A DNA stretch of 64,000 bases from Nordella sp. HKS 07 (GTDB taxonomy: Bacteria; Pseudomonadota; Alphaproteobacteria; Rhizobiales; Aestuariivirgaceae). The position numbers were made by a program, and so were the translations under genes. Under the pieces are notes generated by a model. It was not told the DNA's origin. It did no database searches and was given only the letters and a program-made list of their open reading frames with translations. Location of the stretch: NCBI RefSeq assembly GCF_011046735.1, contig NZ_CP049258.1:4420001-4484000 (forward strand). The letters run 5' to 3'. Within the stretch, counting starts at the first letter, position 1, and every line of letters starts with the position of its first letter. This document shows positions 20,578 to 28,735 of this stretch, piece after piece.

Positions 20578-23500
20578 ATGAATGTCGAACTCTCGCGGCG
20601 CGCGTTTCTGCAGACGGCAGGCGCGGGTCTTGCCTGTACTTCGCTTGGAGCCATGGGCTTCGGCGAAATCGAGGCCGCGCAAGCGGCGGCCATACGGCCG
20701 TTCAAACTCGTCAACACGACTGAGACCCGCAACACCTGCCCCTATTGCTCGGTGGCATGCGGCGTCATCCTCTATTCGAAGGGCGATCTTCGCAAGGGCG
20801 AACAGGCCGAGATCATCCATATCGAGGGCGACACCGACCATCCGACCAACCGCGGCACCTTGTGCCCGAAGGGGTCGGCTCTGCTCGGCTTCGTCAAGGC
20901 GCCGACGCGCTTGCAGCATCCGATGGTCCGCAAGCCCGGCTCGGACAAGTTCGAACCCGTAACCTGGGAAGCGGCACTCGACCGCATCGCCCGCCTGATG
21001 AAGGACGATCGCGACAAGAACTTCGTTGCGACGAACAATGATGGCGTGACGGTCAACCGCTGGCTGACCACCGGTTTCCTCGCCGCCTCGGCAACGACCA
21101 ATGAAACAGCGTTCGCGACCTACAAGGTGGTGCGCAGCGCTGGAATGCTGGTGTTCGATAACCAGGCACGTGTCTGACACGGACCGACGGTGGCGAGTCT
21201 CGCCCCAACATTCGGCCGCGGAGCAATGACGAATTCCTGGACCGACATCAGGAACACGGATCTTGTCGTCATCATGGGGGAAATGCCGCTGAAGCGCATC
21301 CCTGCGGATTCAAATGGGTTACCGAGGCGAAAGCCAATCGCGGCGCCAAGCTCATCGTCATCGACCCGCGCTTCACGCGCTCGGCCTCGGTATCGGACGT
21401 CTATGCGCCGATCCGCCAGGGCAGCGACATCGCATTCCTGCTCGGGCTGATCAATTACTGCATCAGCAACGACAAGGTCCAGTGGGACTATGTCAAGGCG
21501 TTCACCAACGCCGCTTATATCGTCAAACAGGGCTTCACTTACCAGGACGGTCTCTTCTCCGGATATGACGAGACCAGGCGCGATTACGACAAATCCACCT
21601 GGGACTACGAGATCGGCGCGGACGGTTTTGCCGTTGTCGACGACACCTTGCAAAACCCGCGCTGCGTCTGGAACCTGCTCAAGAACCATGTCGCGGTCTA
21701 TACGCCCGAGATGGTCGAGCGCATCTGCGGTACGCCCAAGGAGAAATTCCTGAAAGTGGCCGGGATGATCGCCGAATGCTCATCGCCGCAAAAGGCGATG
21801 ACCTCGATGTACGCGCTCGGCTGGACGCAGCACTCGAAGGGCTCGCAGAACATCCGCGGCATGGCGATGCTGCAGCTCATTCTGGGCAATATCGGCATTC
21901 GCGGTGGTGGCATGAACGCGCTTCGCGGCCACTCCAACATCCAGGGGCTTACCGATGTCGGGCTGATGTCCAACTTGCTGCCGGGCTATCTCACTTTGCC
22001 GACGCAGAAGGAGCCGGACCTCGCCACCTACATGTCGACTCGCGGCTTCAAGCCGCTGCGGCCGAACCAGATGAGCTACTGGCAGAACTACAAGAAGTTT
22101 TTTGTCAGCTTCCAGAAATCGATGTGGGGCCCGGCAGCGACCGTCGCCAACGACTTCGCCTACAACTACCTGCCTAAGCTCGATCTGCCGGGCTATGACA
22201 TATTGCGCGCTTTCGACATGATGAATCAGGGCAAGCTCAACGGCTATTTCTGCCAGGGCTTCAACCCGATGCAGGCGTTTCCGAACCGGAAGAAGATCAC
22301 CGCCGCTCTCTCCAAGCTGAAGTTCCTCGTCGTGATGGATCCCCTGGCGACGGAGACGTCGCGGTTCTGGGAGAACCACGGCGCCTATAATGACGTCGAT
22401 ACAGCGGCGATCCAGACCGAGGTGATCGAACTGCCCTCGACTTGCTTCGCCGAGGATGACGGCTCGCTCACCAATTCGGGACGTTGGTTGCAGTGGCATT
22501 GGGCCGGCGGCACACCCCCGGGCGAGGCGAAGCATGACACCTGGATCATGGCGCAGATCCATCTGCGGCTGAAGGACCTCTACCGCAAGGAGGGCGGCGC
22601 GTTTGCCGATCCCATCCTCAACCTCCAATGGCCCTACGCCGATCCGGGAGCTCCGAAAGCCGAGGAGATCGCGCAGGAGATCAATGGCCGGGCGCTGGCG
22701 CCAGTGATGGATACGGCCGATCCGACGAAGGTGCTGGTCGAGGCCGGGAAGCTGGTACCGGGCTTTGCCGCGCTGCGCGACGACGGTTCCACCGCTTCTG
22801 GATGCTGGATCTATTCCGGCTGCTACAATGAGAACGGCAACAACATGGCAAGGCGGGACACGAGCGATCCCGATGAGACCGGCGCTTATCTGAAATGGAC
22901 ATTCTCGTGGCCGGCCAATCGCCGCATTCTCTACAATCGCGCTTCCGCCGATCTCAACGGGAAGGCCTGGGATCCAACCCGCAAGCTGATCGAATGGGAT
23001 GGCACGAAATGGTCGGGCTACGACGTCCCGGACATCGCGCCGACGGCGAAGCCTGGAGAAGTCGGCCCGTTCATCATGAATCCGGAAGGCGTCTCGCGTC
23101 TCTTCACGCGGGGCATGATGCGCGACGGACCGTTCCCGGCACATTACGAGCCGTTTGAATCGCCGATCGTGAATCCGATCGCCCCCAAGGTGCGCGGCAA
23201 TCCCGTCGCCCGGGTGTTCGAGGGCGATCTGGCCCAATTCGCCGAAGCGGCTTCCAAGGAATTTCCTTATGCGGCGACGTCCTACCGTCTGACCGAGCAT
23301 TTTCACTATTGGACCAAGCACGTGCTCGCCAATGCCGTGATACAGCCCGAATTCTTCGTCGAGATTTCGGAACAGCTGGCGGCGGAAAAGGGGATCACCA
23401 AGGGTGGTTGGGTAAGGGTGTGGTCGAAGCGCGGCTCGGTCACCGCGAAGGCCATGGTGACCAAGCGGATCAAGCCGCTCGTCTGCGATGGCACGACCGT

Positions 23501-23663
23501 TCATATCATCGGCATACCGCTGCATTGGGGCTTCACCGGACTGGCGAAGAAAGGCTTCGGCCCGAATATGCTGACGCCTTTTGTCGGTGACGCCAATATC
23601 GAGACGCCGGAATACAAGGCGTTTCTGGTCAATATCGAGTCCATTCCCGGTCCGACGGCATAG
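20578..23663 (+). CDS. fdoG: Formate dehydrogenase-N/O type alpha subunit, selenoprotein, with an apparent frameshift
   Basis: This is the molybdenum bis-MGD catalytic subunit that oxidises formate to CO2 at the periplasmic face. A twin-arginine signal (LSRRAFLQ, residues 5-12) directs Tat export. C54, C57, C61 and C96 ([14 protein letters not shown]) bind a [4Fe-4S] cluster. Codon 200 is TGA in [16 protein letters not shown], the place where E. coli FdnG has selenocysteine. Downstream the frame shifts by -1 in a run of five G at 21276-21280. Read through the shift, the protein continues [19 protein letters not shown] and is collinear with the family to residue 1028. Without it, translation stops at 21450. 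All other parts look intact, so a base-call error or a recent mutation is likelier than old decay. It is followed by fdoH after 10 bases. Confidence 0.93.
21175..21206 (+). promoter_or_regulatory. Sec UGA codon and bacterial SECIS hairpin
   Basis: TGA at 21175-21177 is followed by an 11-base spacer and then a hairpin: GG (21189), a bulged T, GGCG, loop AGTCT, CGCC, CC. The E. coli fdhF/fdnG SECIS has the same 11-base spacing, the same bulged U and a GU-containing loop. The hairpin is what SelB binds to deliver Sec-tRNA, and SelB is encoded 7.5 kb downstream. Confidence 0.88.
21274..21284 (+). other. Apparent one-base frameshift in the formate dehydrogenase alpha gene
   Basis: The sequence ATGGGGGAAAT codes MGE in the upstream frame, but the family needs MGGN, i.e. 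one more G. From 21276 the -1 frame is open to 23663 and fully family-like. The G5 run would let a P-site glycine tRNA re-pair on GGG after a -1 slip, so programmed slippage is formally possible, but homopolymer miscounting or mutation is simpler. Confidence 0.85.
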
Positions 23664-23673
23664 GAGGCGGCAC

Positions 23674-24624
23674 ATGTTTCCTCCCATTCCCAATCCCCCC
23701 GTCACCTACACGCCGGCGCGTTTCTCCGAGTTGGATCTGATCCGCCGCTCCGCCTCGACGGTACCGCAGCCTGCGCAGATGCAGACCGAGGTCGCCAAGC
23801 TCATCGATGTCTCCAAATGCATCGGCTGCAAGGCCTGCCAGACGGCCTGCATCGAGTGGAACGACACGAAGCCGGAAGTCGGCGTCTTTGCCGGCGTCTT
23901 CGAGAACCCGCCCGACCTGACGCCGGAGATGTTCACGCTCATGCGCTATACCGAGTGGGAAAATCCCGAGACCGATAATCTCGAATGGCTGATCCGCAAG
24001 GACGGCTGCATGCATTGCGCCGATCCCGGCTGCCTCAAGGCCTGCCCGGCGCCGGGCGCGATCGTTCAGTATTCGAACGGTATCGTCGACTTCGTCCACG
24101 AGAACTGCATTGGCTGCGGCTACTGCGTCAAGGGCTGTCCGTTCGACATTCCGCGCATCTCGCGCGTCGACAATACCGCCTATAAGTGCACGCTCTGCTC
24201 CGATCGCGTCGCGGTCGGGCAGGGACCCGCCTGCGCCAAGGCATGTCCGACCCAGGCAATCGTCTTCGGCACCAAGGATGAAATGAAACAGCATGCCGAG
24301 GGCCGTATCGCCGACCTGAAGTCGCGGGGCTTCGCCAATGCCGGCCTCTACGATCCACCGGGCGTCGGTGGCACGCATGTCATGTATGTATTGCATCATG
24401 CCGATGAGCCGGAATTATATTCAGGCCTGCCCAGGGATCCCCGGATCAGCCCGGTGATAGAAGCGTGGAAGGGGGTCACCAAATATGCCGGCCTCACCGT
24501 GATCGGTGTCGCGGCGGCGCTCGGCTTCCTCCACCACATGATCGTGGGGCCGAACAAGGTCACGGAAAGGGACGAGGAGCGTGCCGAAGAGCTGACGGAA
24601 GGTGACCGCCATGGCCGCGTATGA
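23674..24624 (+). CDS. fdoH: Formate dehydrogenase iron-sulfur (beta) subunit
   Basis: A 316-aa electron-transfer subunit carrying four [4Fe-4S] clusters from the molybdenum site to the cytochrome. The ferredoxin-type cysteine groups are all visible: [35 protein letters not shown] and [22 protein letters not shown]-terminal hydrophobic helix ([20 protein letters not shown]) anchors it to the membrane next to the gamma subunit. ATG at 23674 is preceded by AGGAGG with good spacing; a longer reading would overlap the alpha gene. The intact frame argues that the complex is, or was recently, in use despite the frameshift in the alpha gene. Confidence 0.95.
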   Translation: MFPPIPNPPVTYTPARFSELDLIRRSASTVPQPAQMQTEVAKLIDVSKCIGCKACQTACIEWNDTKPEVGVFAGVFENPPDLTPEMFTLMRYTEWENPETDNLEWLIRKDGCMHCADPGCLKACPAPGAIVQYSNGIVDFVHENCIGCGYCVKGCPFDIPRISRVDNTAYKCTLCSDRVAVGQGPACAKACPTQAIVFGTKDEMKQHAEGRIADLKSRGFANAGLYDPPGVGGTHVMYVLHHADEPELYSGLPRDPRISPVIEAWKGVTKYAGLTVIGVAAALGFLHHMIVGPNKVTERDEERAEELTEGDRHGRV

Positions 24625-25321
24625 CATACAGCCGGGCGACCGGGTTCATCCCGGCAGGCCCGTGACCGTCGATCGTTACACACTCGGCGCCAGGATCAAT
24701 CACTGGATTACGGCGGCGAGCCTCGTGCTTCTCGCTCTGTCCGGCCTCTCATTGTTCCATCCGCGCCTGTACTTCCTCACGAGCCTGTTCGGCGGCGGCG
24801 CCTGGGTGCGCATTATCCATCCGTGGATCGGCGTCGTGCTCTTCTTCAGCTTCCTCGGGCTCTTCCTGCGTTTCTGGAAGGCCAATCTTTGGAAGCGCGA
24901 GGACGGCACCTGGCTTGCGCGTGTGCGCGACGTGCTTGCCGCGCATGAAGAGAACCTGCCCGAGGTCGGCAAGTACAATGCCGGCCAGAAATTCGTGTTC
25001 TGGGCCATGTCTATCCTGATCATCATTCTGATCCTGAGTGGTCTCCTCATCTGGGAGCGGTATTTCTCCACCTATTCGACCATACCGCAGCAGCGATTGG
25101 CCCTCATCATCCATACAATCGCCGCGGTAGTGATCATCGGTGTGTGGATCATTCATGTCTATGCTGCGATCTGGGTGAGGGGGACCATCAACGCGATGAC
25201 CCGCGGTTCGGTGACCGGCGGCTGGGCCTGGCGGCACCACCGCAAATGGCTGCGCGAGCTCGTGACGCTGAGGCCGGCTGAGGCGTCAGCATCGAAGCCG
25301 GCAAAGAAGAGCAGGCGATAG
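24611..25321 (+). CDS. fdoI: Formate dehydrogenase gamma subunit, cytochrome b556
   Basis: A 236-aa membrane protein with four transmembrane helices (for example [63 protein letters not shown]) and histidines in helices 1, 2 and 4 (INHWITA, IIHPWIG, IHTIAA, WIIHVY) suited to bind two hemes b. It passes electrons from the Fe-S subunit to quinone. The ATG at 24611 is preferred because AAGG lies eight bases upstream; GTG at 24602 is a possible longer start. It overlaps the beta gene by 14 bases. The C-terminus is unusually Lys/Ala-rich (SKPAKKSRR). Confidence 0.93.
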   Translation: MAAYDIQPGDRVHPGRPVTVDRYTLGARINHWITAASLVLLALSGLSLFHPRLYFLTSLFGGGAWVRIIHPWIGVVLFFSFLGLFLRFWKANLWKREDGTWLARVRDVLAAHEENLPEVGKYNAGQKFVFWAMSILIIILILSGLLIWERYFSTYSTIPQQRLALIIHTIAAVVIIGVWIIHVYAAIWVRGTINAMTRGSVTGGWAWRHHRKWLRELVTLRPAEASASKPAKKSRR

Positions 25322-25373
25322 GGCTTTCCACAGCAGTTTGAGCAGGTCAGCGGCGGAAGGACGAACGCCGCCG

Positions 25374-25448
25374 CTAGTGTCCCGAATCCGAAGTTCGCCA
25401 CAGCCAGCGGGACCTCCTGAGCGAACTTCGGATTCGGAAGGACACTAG
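25374..25448. repeat. Palindromic intergenic element 1 (CTAGTGT...ACACTAG)
   Basis: A 75-base inverted repeat. The left arm is CTAGTGTCC plus CGAATCCGAAGTTCGC and the right arm GCGAACTTCGGATTCG plus GGACACTAG. The arms are nearly perfect, with a few unpaired bases in the right arm and a 22-base loop. It ends in CTAGTGT/ACACTAG, as does the second element 14 bases downstream. It could act as a terminator after the gamma subunit gene, but the pair looks like a mobile REP/MITE-type repeat. Confidence 0.8.
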
Positions 25449-25462
25449 AAAACTCAATGAGT

Positions 25463-25538
25463 CTAGTGTGCTTTTGAACGCGAAGTTCCTGTCGGTGCGA
25501 GCCGTCTGATAACAGGAACTTCGCGTTCAGCACACTAG
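25463..25538. repeat. Palindromic intergenic element 2 (CTAGTGTG...CACACTAG)
   Basis: A 76-base inverted repeat with arms CTAGTGTGCT(TTT)GAACGCGAAGTTCCTGT and its complement, and an 18-base loop. It has the same ends, the same arm length, an arm asymmetry of similar size and a related core (GAAxxCGAAGTTC) as element 1, so the two are diverged members of one family. Together they fill most of the gap between fdoI and fdhE. Confidence 0.8.
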
Positions 25539-25616
25539 TTGGATGAGAGCGGAAAAACCTGTAGGATCACGAAGTGCTGAGGCAGCCACATGGCCCGTGC
25601 GGTTCGTGAGGTATGG

Positions 25617-26534
25617 ATGACCAAACAGATCATTCCAGCCGGTTCCGATCCTACCGCTATCGGTGAAATTTCAGTGCCGCCTTTCGCCCGTCTGCCGGAC
25701 CCGACAGTCCTGTTCGCAAGTCGCGCCCAAAGGTTCGCGGCCTTGGCGCTTGGTCATCAGCTCGGTCCCTATCTGAATTTCCTCGCCGCTCTCGCGGGGG
25801 CTCAGCACGAGATCCAGGATGACTTGCCTGAGCCCGAGCTGCCCGATCCGGAAACACTCAAGCGGGCGCGCGATTATGGCATGCCGCCGCTCGATCGCGC
25901 CAAATTCTCTCACGTGGCGGCCTTAGCAACGCTCGAGAAGCTGCTCTCTGCTGCCTCGGCAATCGACAAGCCGAAGCCCGCTGCGGAAGCTCTCGACCGG
26001 CTGATCGGGGCCGGGTCTTTGGAACAAGAGCATCGCATGCGCAATGTGCTCGCCGATGCGATCCCGATCGAGGATCTGGCGCAGCATGTCTATGTCGCGG
26101 CGGCATTGCAGGTGCATTTCGCTCGCCTGGCCTCGCGCCTCGAGGCCGGCGCACTGGTTCCCGTCGGCGATGGCGCCTGTCCGGCCTGCGGCGGTCCTCC
26201 GGTATCTTCAGTGATCGTCGGCTGGCATGGCGCCCATGGCGCGCGCTTCTGTGCCTGCTCGCTCTGTGCCACGCTGTGGAACTATGTGCGCATCAAATGC
26301 TCCTTGTGCGGTTCGACCAAGGGGATCGGCTACCAGGAAATCGACGGTGGTCCCGGAACCGTCAAAGCCGAGACCTGCGATTCTTGTCGCGGCTATGTGA
26401 AGATTTTTCATCAGCACAAGGACCCGGCCCTCGATCCGACCACCGATGACGTGGCGACATTGGCGCTCGATCTCTTGATGCGTGACGGTCCTTATCGCCG
26501 TGGATCGTTCAACCCGTTCCTGATCGGCTATTGA
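25617..26534 (+). CDS. fdhE: Formate dehydrogenase accessory protein FdhE
   Basis: A 305-aa cytoplasmic maturation factor for Tat-exported formate dehydrogenases, close to the E. coli length of 309. The C-terminal half has paired rubredoxin-like CxxC motifs: CPACGG, CSLC, CSLCGS and CDSC, the iron or zinc sites known in the family. The end [13 protein letters not shown] is typical. ATG at 25617 is chosen because GAGG lies five bases upstream; a start at 25590 would add nine residues. The gene sits between the dehydrogenase operon and selA and probably begins a second transcriptional unit fdhE-selA-sel1-selB-selC. Confidence 0.93.
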   Translation: MTKQIIPAGSDPTAIGEISVPPFARLPDPTVLFASRAQRFAALALGHQLGPYLNFLAALAGAQHEIQDDLPEPELPDPETLKRARDYGMPPLDRAKFSHVAALATLEKLLSAASAIDKPKPAAEALDRLIGAGSLEQEHRMRNVLADAIPIEDLAQHVYVAAALQVHFARLASRLEAGALVPVGDGACPACGGPPVSSVIVGWHGAHGARFCACSLCATLWNYVRIKCSLCGSTKGIGYQEIDGGPGTVKAETCDSCRGYVKIFHQHKDPALDPTTDDVATLALDLLMRDGPYRRGSFNPFLIGY

Positions 26535-26541
26535 GGAGGCC

Positions 26542-27960
26542 ATGACCGGACTGTCCGCGAACAGCTTGCGTGCGCTTCCCTCGGTCGATCAGGTGCTGAA
26601 GACACCGCTCGCGCAAACGGCAAAGGAGCGGTTCGGCCGGCAGGCCACCACGGACGCCATTCGCGCCGTGCTCGCAAGAGCGCGTGCATCCGGCTTGGCG
26701 GAAGGCCGGAGTTCGGAAGCGGACGATGTCGCGGCGGATGCCCTGGAACAGCTCAAATCCGCGGAACGATCTTCCTTGCGTCCGGTCTACAACCTTACCG
26801 GCACCGTGCTGCACACCAATCTGGGTCGGGCGCTGCTGGCGGACGAGGTTATTGAGGCCATAAGCAGTGTCACGCGCAAGTCCGTTTCTCTCGAATTCGA
26901 CATCGAGAAAGGTGAGCGCGGTGAACGCGACGATCATCTGCGCTCGCTCATCTGTGAGATGACCGGTGCGGAGGACGCGACGGTCGTCAACAACAACGCG
27001 GCGGCGGTTCTCCTGGTCCTCAACACCTTTGCGCTGGGACGCGAGGCGATCGTTTCGCGTGGCGAGCTGATCGAGATCGGCGGCTCGTTCCGCATGCCGG
27101 ATATCATGACCCGTGCGGGTGCCAGGCTCGTCGAAGTCGGCACCACCAACCGCACGCATGCGAAAGACTACGTGGCGGCGATCGGGCCCGAAACGGGGCT
27201 CGTCCTCAAGGTGCACACATCGAACTACCGCGTCGAAGGCTTTACCGCGGAAGTCCCGGCGCGCGAGCTGGCCGCAATCGCCAAAGCGCAGAGCGTAGCG
27301 CTGGTCCATGATCTGGGGTCGGGCACGCTCGTCGATCTTGGGCGCTTCGGTCTGAGCCACGAGCCGACGGTCCGCGAGGCGGTCGCTGACGGCGCCGATC
27401 TCGTCACCTTCTCGGGCGACAAGCTCTTGGGCGGTCCGCAGGCGGGATTCATCGTCGGGCGCAAGGATATGATCGCCGCCCTCGGCCGCAATCCGATGAA
27501 ACGGGCGCTGCGGGTGGACAAGCTGCGGCTGGCGGCGCTCGAAGCAACGCTGAAGCTCTATCGCGACCCCGACCGCCTCGTCGAGCGCTTGCCGACGCTT
27601 CGATTGCTGGCGCGCCCTGAGGCCGACATCGCGCGACAAGCGGCGCGTCTTCGCCCCGTGCTGGCCGATGTGCTGGGCGACGCATTCTCGGTCGATATCA
27701 TCGATTGCCCGAGCCAGATCGGATCGGGCGCTTTGCCGCTCGAGACGTTGCCGAGTGCCGGCCTTGCTTTGCGCGCGCGCTCGGGCGGCGGTCACGCGCT
27801 GGCAGCCCTGGCCCAGGCGCTACGGCGGCTCAGCGTTCCCGTCATCGGCAGGATCGAGAACCAGGCGCTGGTTCTCGACTTGCGCTGCCTTGAAGATGAG
27901 GCAGGCTTCATCGCCAATTTCGCCGGTCTCGCGAGAGGAGAGGCCGATGCGATGGCTTGA
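26542..27960 (+). CDS. selA: L-seryl-tRNA(Sec) selenium transferase
   Basis: SelA is the PLP enzyme that converts seryl-tRNA(Sec) to selenocysteyl-tRNA(Sec) with selenophosphate. The 472-aa product has the N-terminal tRNA-binding segment ([14 protein letters not shown]), [17 protein letters not shown] at about 87-103 and [14 protein letters not shown], in which Lys294 corresponds to the PLP lysine (Lys295 in E. coli). It begins seven bases after fdhE with AGGAGG very close to the ATG, and overlaps the next gene by 14 bases. It acts on the tRNA encoded at 30688-30783. Confidence 0.96.
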   Translation: MTGLSANSLRALPSVDQVLKTPLAQTAKERFGRQATTDAIRAVLARARASGLAEGRSSEADDVAADALEQLKSAERSSLRPVYNLTGTVLHTNLGRALLADEVIEAISSVTRKSVSLEFDIEKGERGERDDHLRSLICEMTGAEDATVVNNNAAAVLLVLNTFALGREAIVSRGELIEIGGSFRMPDIMTRAGARLVEVGTTNRTHAKDYVAAIGPETGLVLKVHTSNYRVEGFTAEVPARELAAIAKAQSVALVHDLGSGTLVDLGRFGLSHEPTVREAVADGADLVTFSGDKLLGGPQAGFIVGRKDMIAALGRNPMKRALRVDKLRLAALEATLKLYRDPDRLVERLPTLRLLARPEADIARQAARLRPVLADVLGDAFSVDIIDCPSQIGSGALPLETLPSAGLALRARSGGGHALAALAQALRRLSVPVIGRIENQALVLDLRCLEDEAGFIANFAGLARGEADAMA

Positions 27961-28735
27961 CCGCCTGGTTCGCAAACCGGCCGAAGCGCCAGTGGCCAAA
28001 AAAATGGCTGCCGCGTTCAACGCCGTGCAGCGCGGCGACCATGCGTCAGCTCTCGCCATCTGGGAGCCGCTCGCGCAAATGGGTGTGGCGCGTGCCCAGA
28101 ACAATATTGGCGCCTGCCTGGCGGAAGGACGCGGTGTCGAACACAATCCCGAACTTGCCTTCCGCTGGCTGACGCTTGCCGCGGAAGGCAATGACCCTGT
28201 CGGGCAGAGGAATCTAGCGGCGCTCTACTTTCGCGGGCTCGGTGTCGCACAGGATTATCGGCGTGCCGCCGAACTTTATCGTTTGGCTTCCGAACAGGGC
28301 GACGGCCCGGCCCAGGACATGCTGAGCTGGATGCTGCTCGAAGGTGAAGTCATCGAACCTGACGTCGCCGAAGCACAGCGCTGGGCGCTGGCCGCCGCGG
28401 GGCAGGGGATCGCATCGGCGATGACCCGGCTCGGCATGCTACACCACAATGCGCTGGGCGTTGCGCGCGATCCCGCCGAAGCCGCCCGGTGGTGGCGCCG
28501 TGCGGCGTTTCTGGGAGATGCGGACGGCCAGGCGATGCTGGGCGCCGCCTGCCATTTGGGCGCCGGCGTAGAGGCGGATGCGGTCACGGCGCTCGCCTGG
28601 CTGCTGCGCGCCGAGGCCCGGGGCAGCAGTCTCGCGACACGCTATATGGCGGCGGCTCGCGCAGCGCTTAGCGCTGACGAGGTCGCCGAAGCAGTGCATC
28701 GGGCCGCCCAGCCACTGCCGGAGGTCACACCATGA
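27947..28735 (+). CDS. Sel1-repeat (tetratricopeptide-like) protein between selA and selB
   Basis: A 262-aa protein made of about five Sel1-like repeats of some 36 residues: [76 protein letters not shown] and [18 protein letters not shown]. Sel1 repeats mediate protein contacts. No signal peptide is visible, so it is probably cytoplasmic. ATG at 27947 follows a GAGAGGAGAGG stretch. It overlaps selA by 14 bases and selB by four (ATGA), so it is translationally embedded in the selenocysteine operon. A helper role for SelA/SelB or the formate dehydrogenase is inferred from position only. Confidence 0.88.
   Translation: MRWLDRLVRKPAEAPVAKKMAAAFNAVQRGDHASALAIWEPLAQMGVARAQNNIGACLAEGRGVEHNPELAFRWLTLAAEGNDPVGQRNLAALYFRGLGVAQDYRRAAELYRLASEQGDGPAQDMLSWMLLEGEVIEPDVAEAQRWALAAAGQGIASAMTRLGMLHHNALGVARDPAEAARWWRRAAFLGDADGQAMLGAACHLGAGVEADAVTALAWLLRAEARGSSLATRYMAAARAALSADEVAEAVHRAAQPLPEVTP

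Noticed and set aside
21175..21177. The TGA in the formate dehydrogenase gene as a true stop
   Set aside because: It stands at the known Sec position with a SECIS downstream and a complete selA-B-C-D set in the window.
21780..23705. A 641-codon minus-strand frame opposite the formate dehydrogenase alpha gene
   Set aside because: The plus strand encodes an unmistakable molybdopterin oxidoreductase; the antisense frame has no family features.
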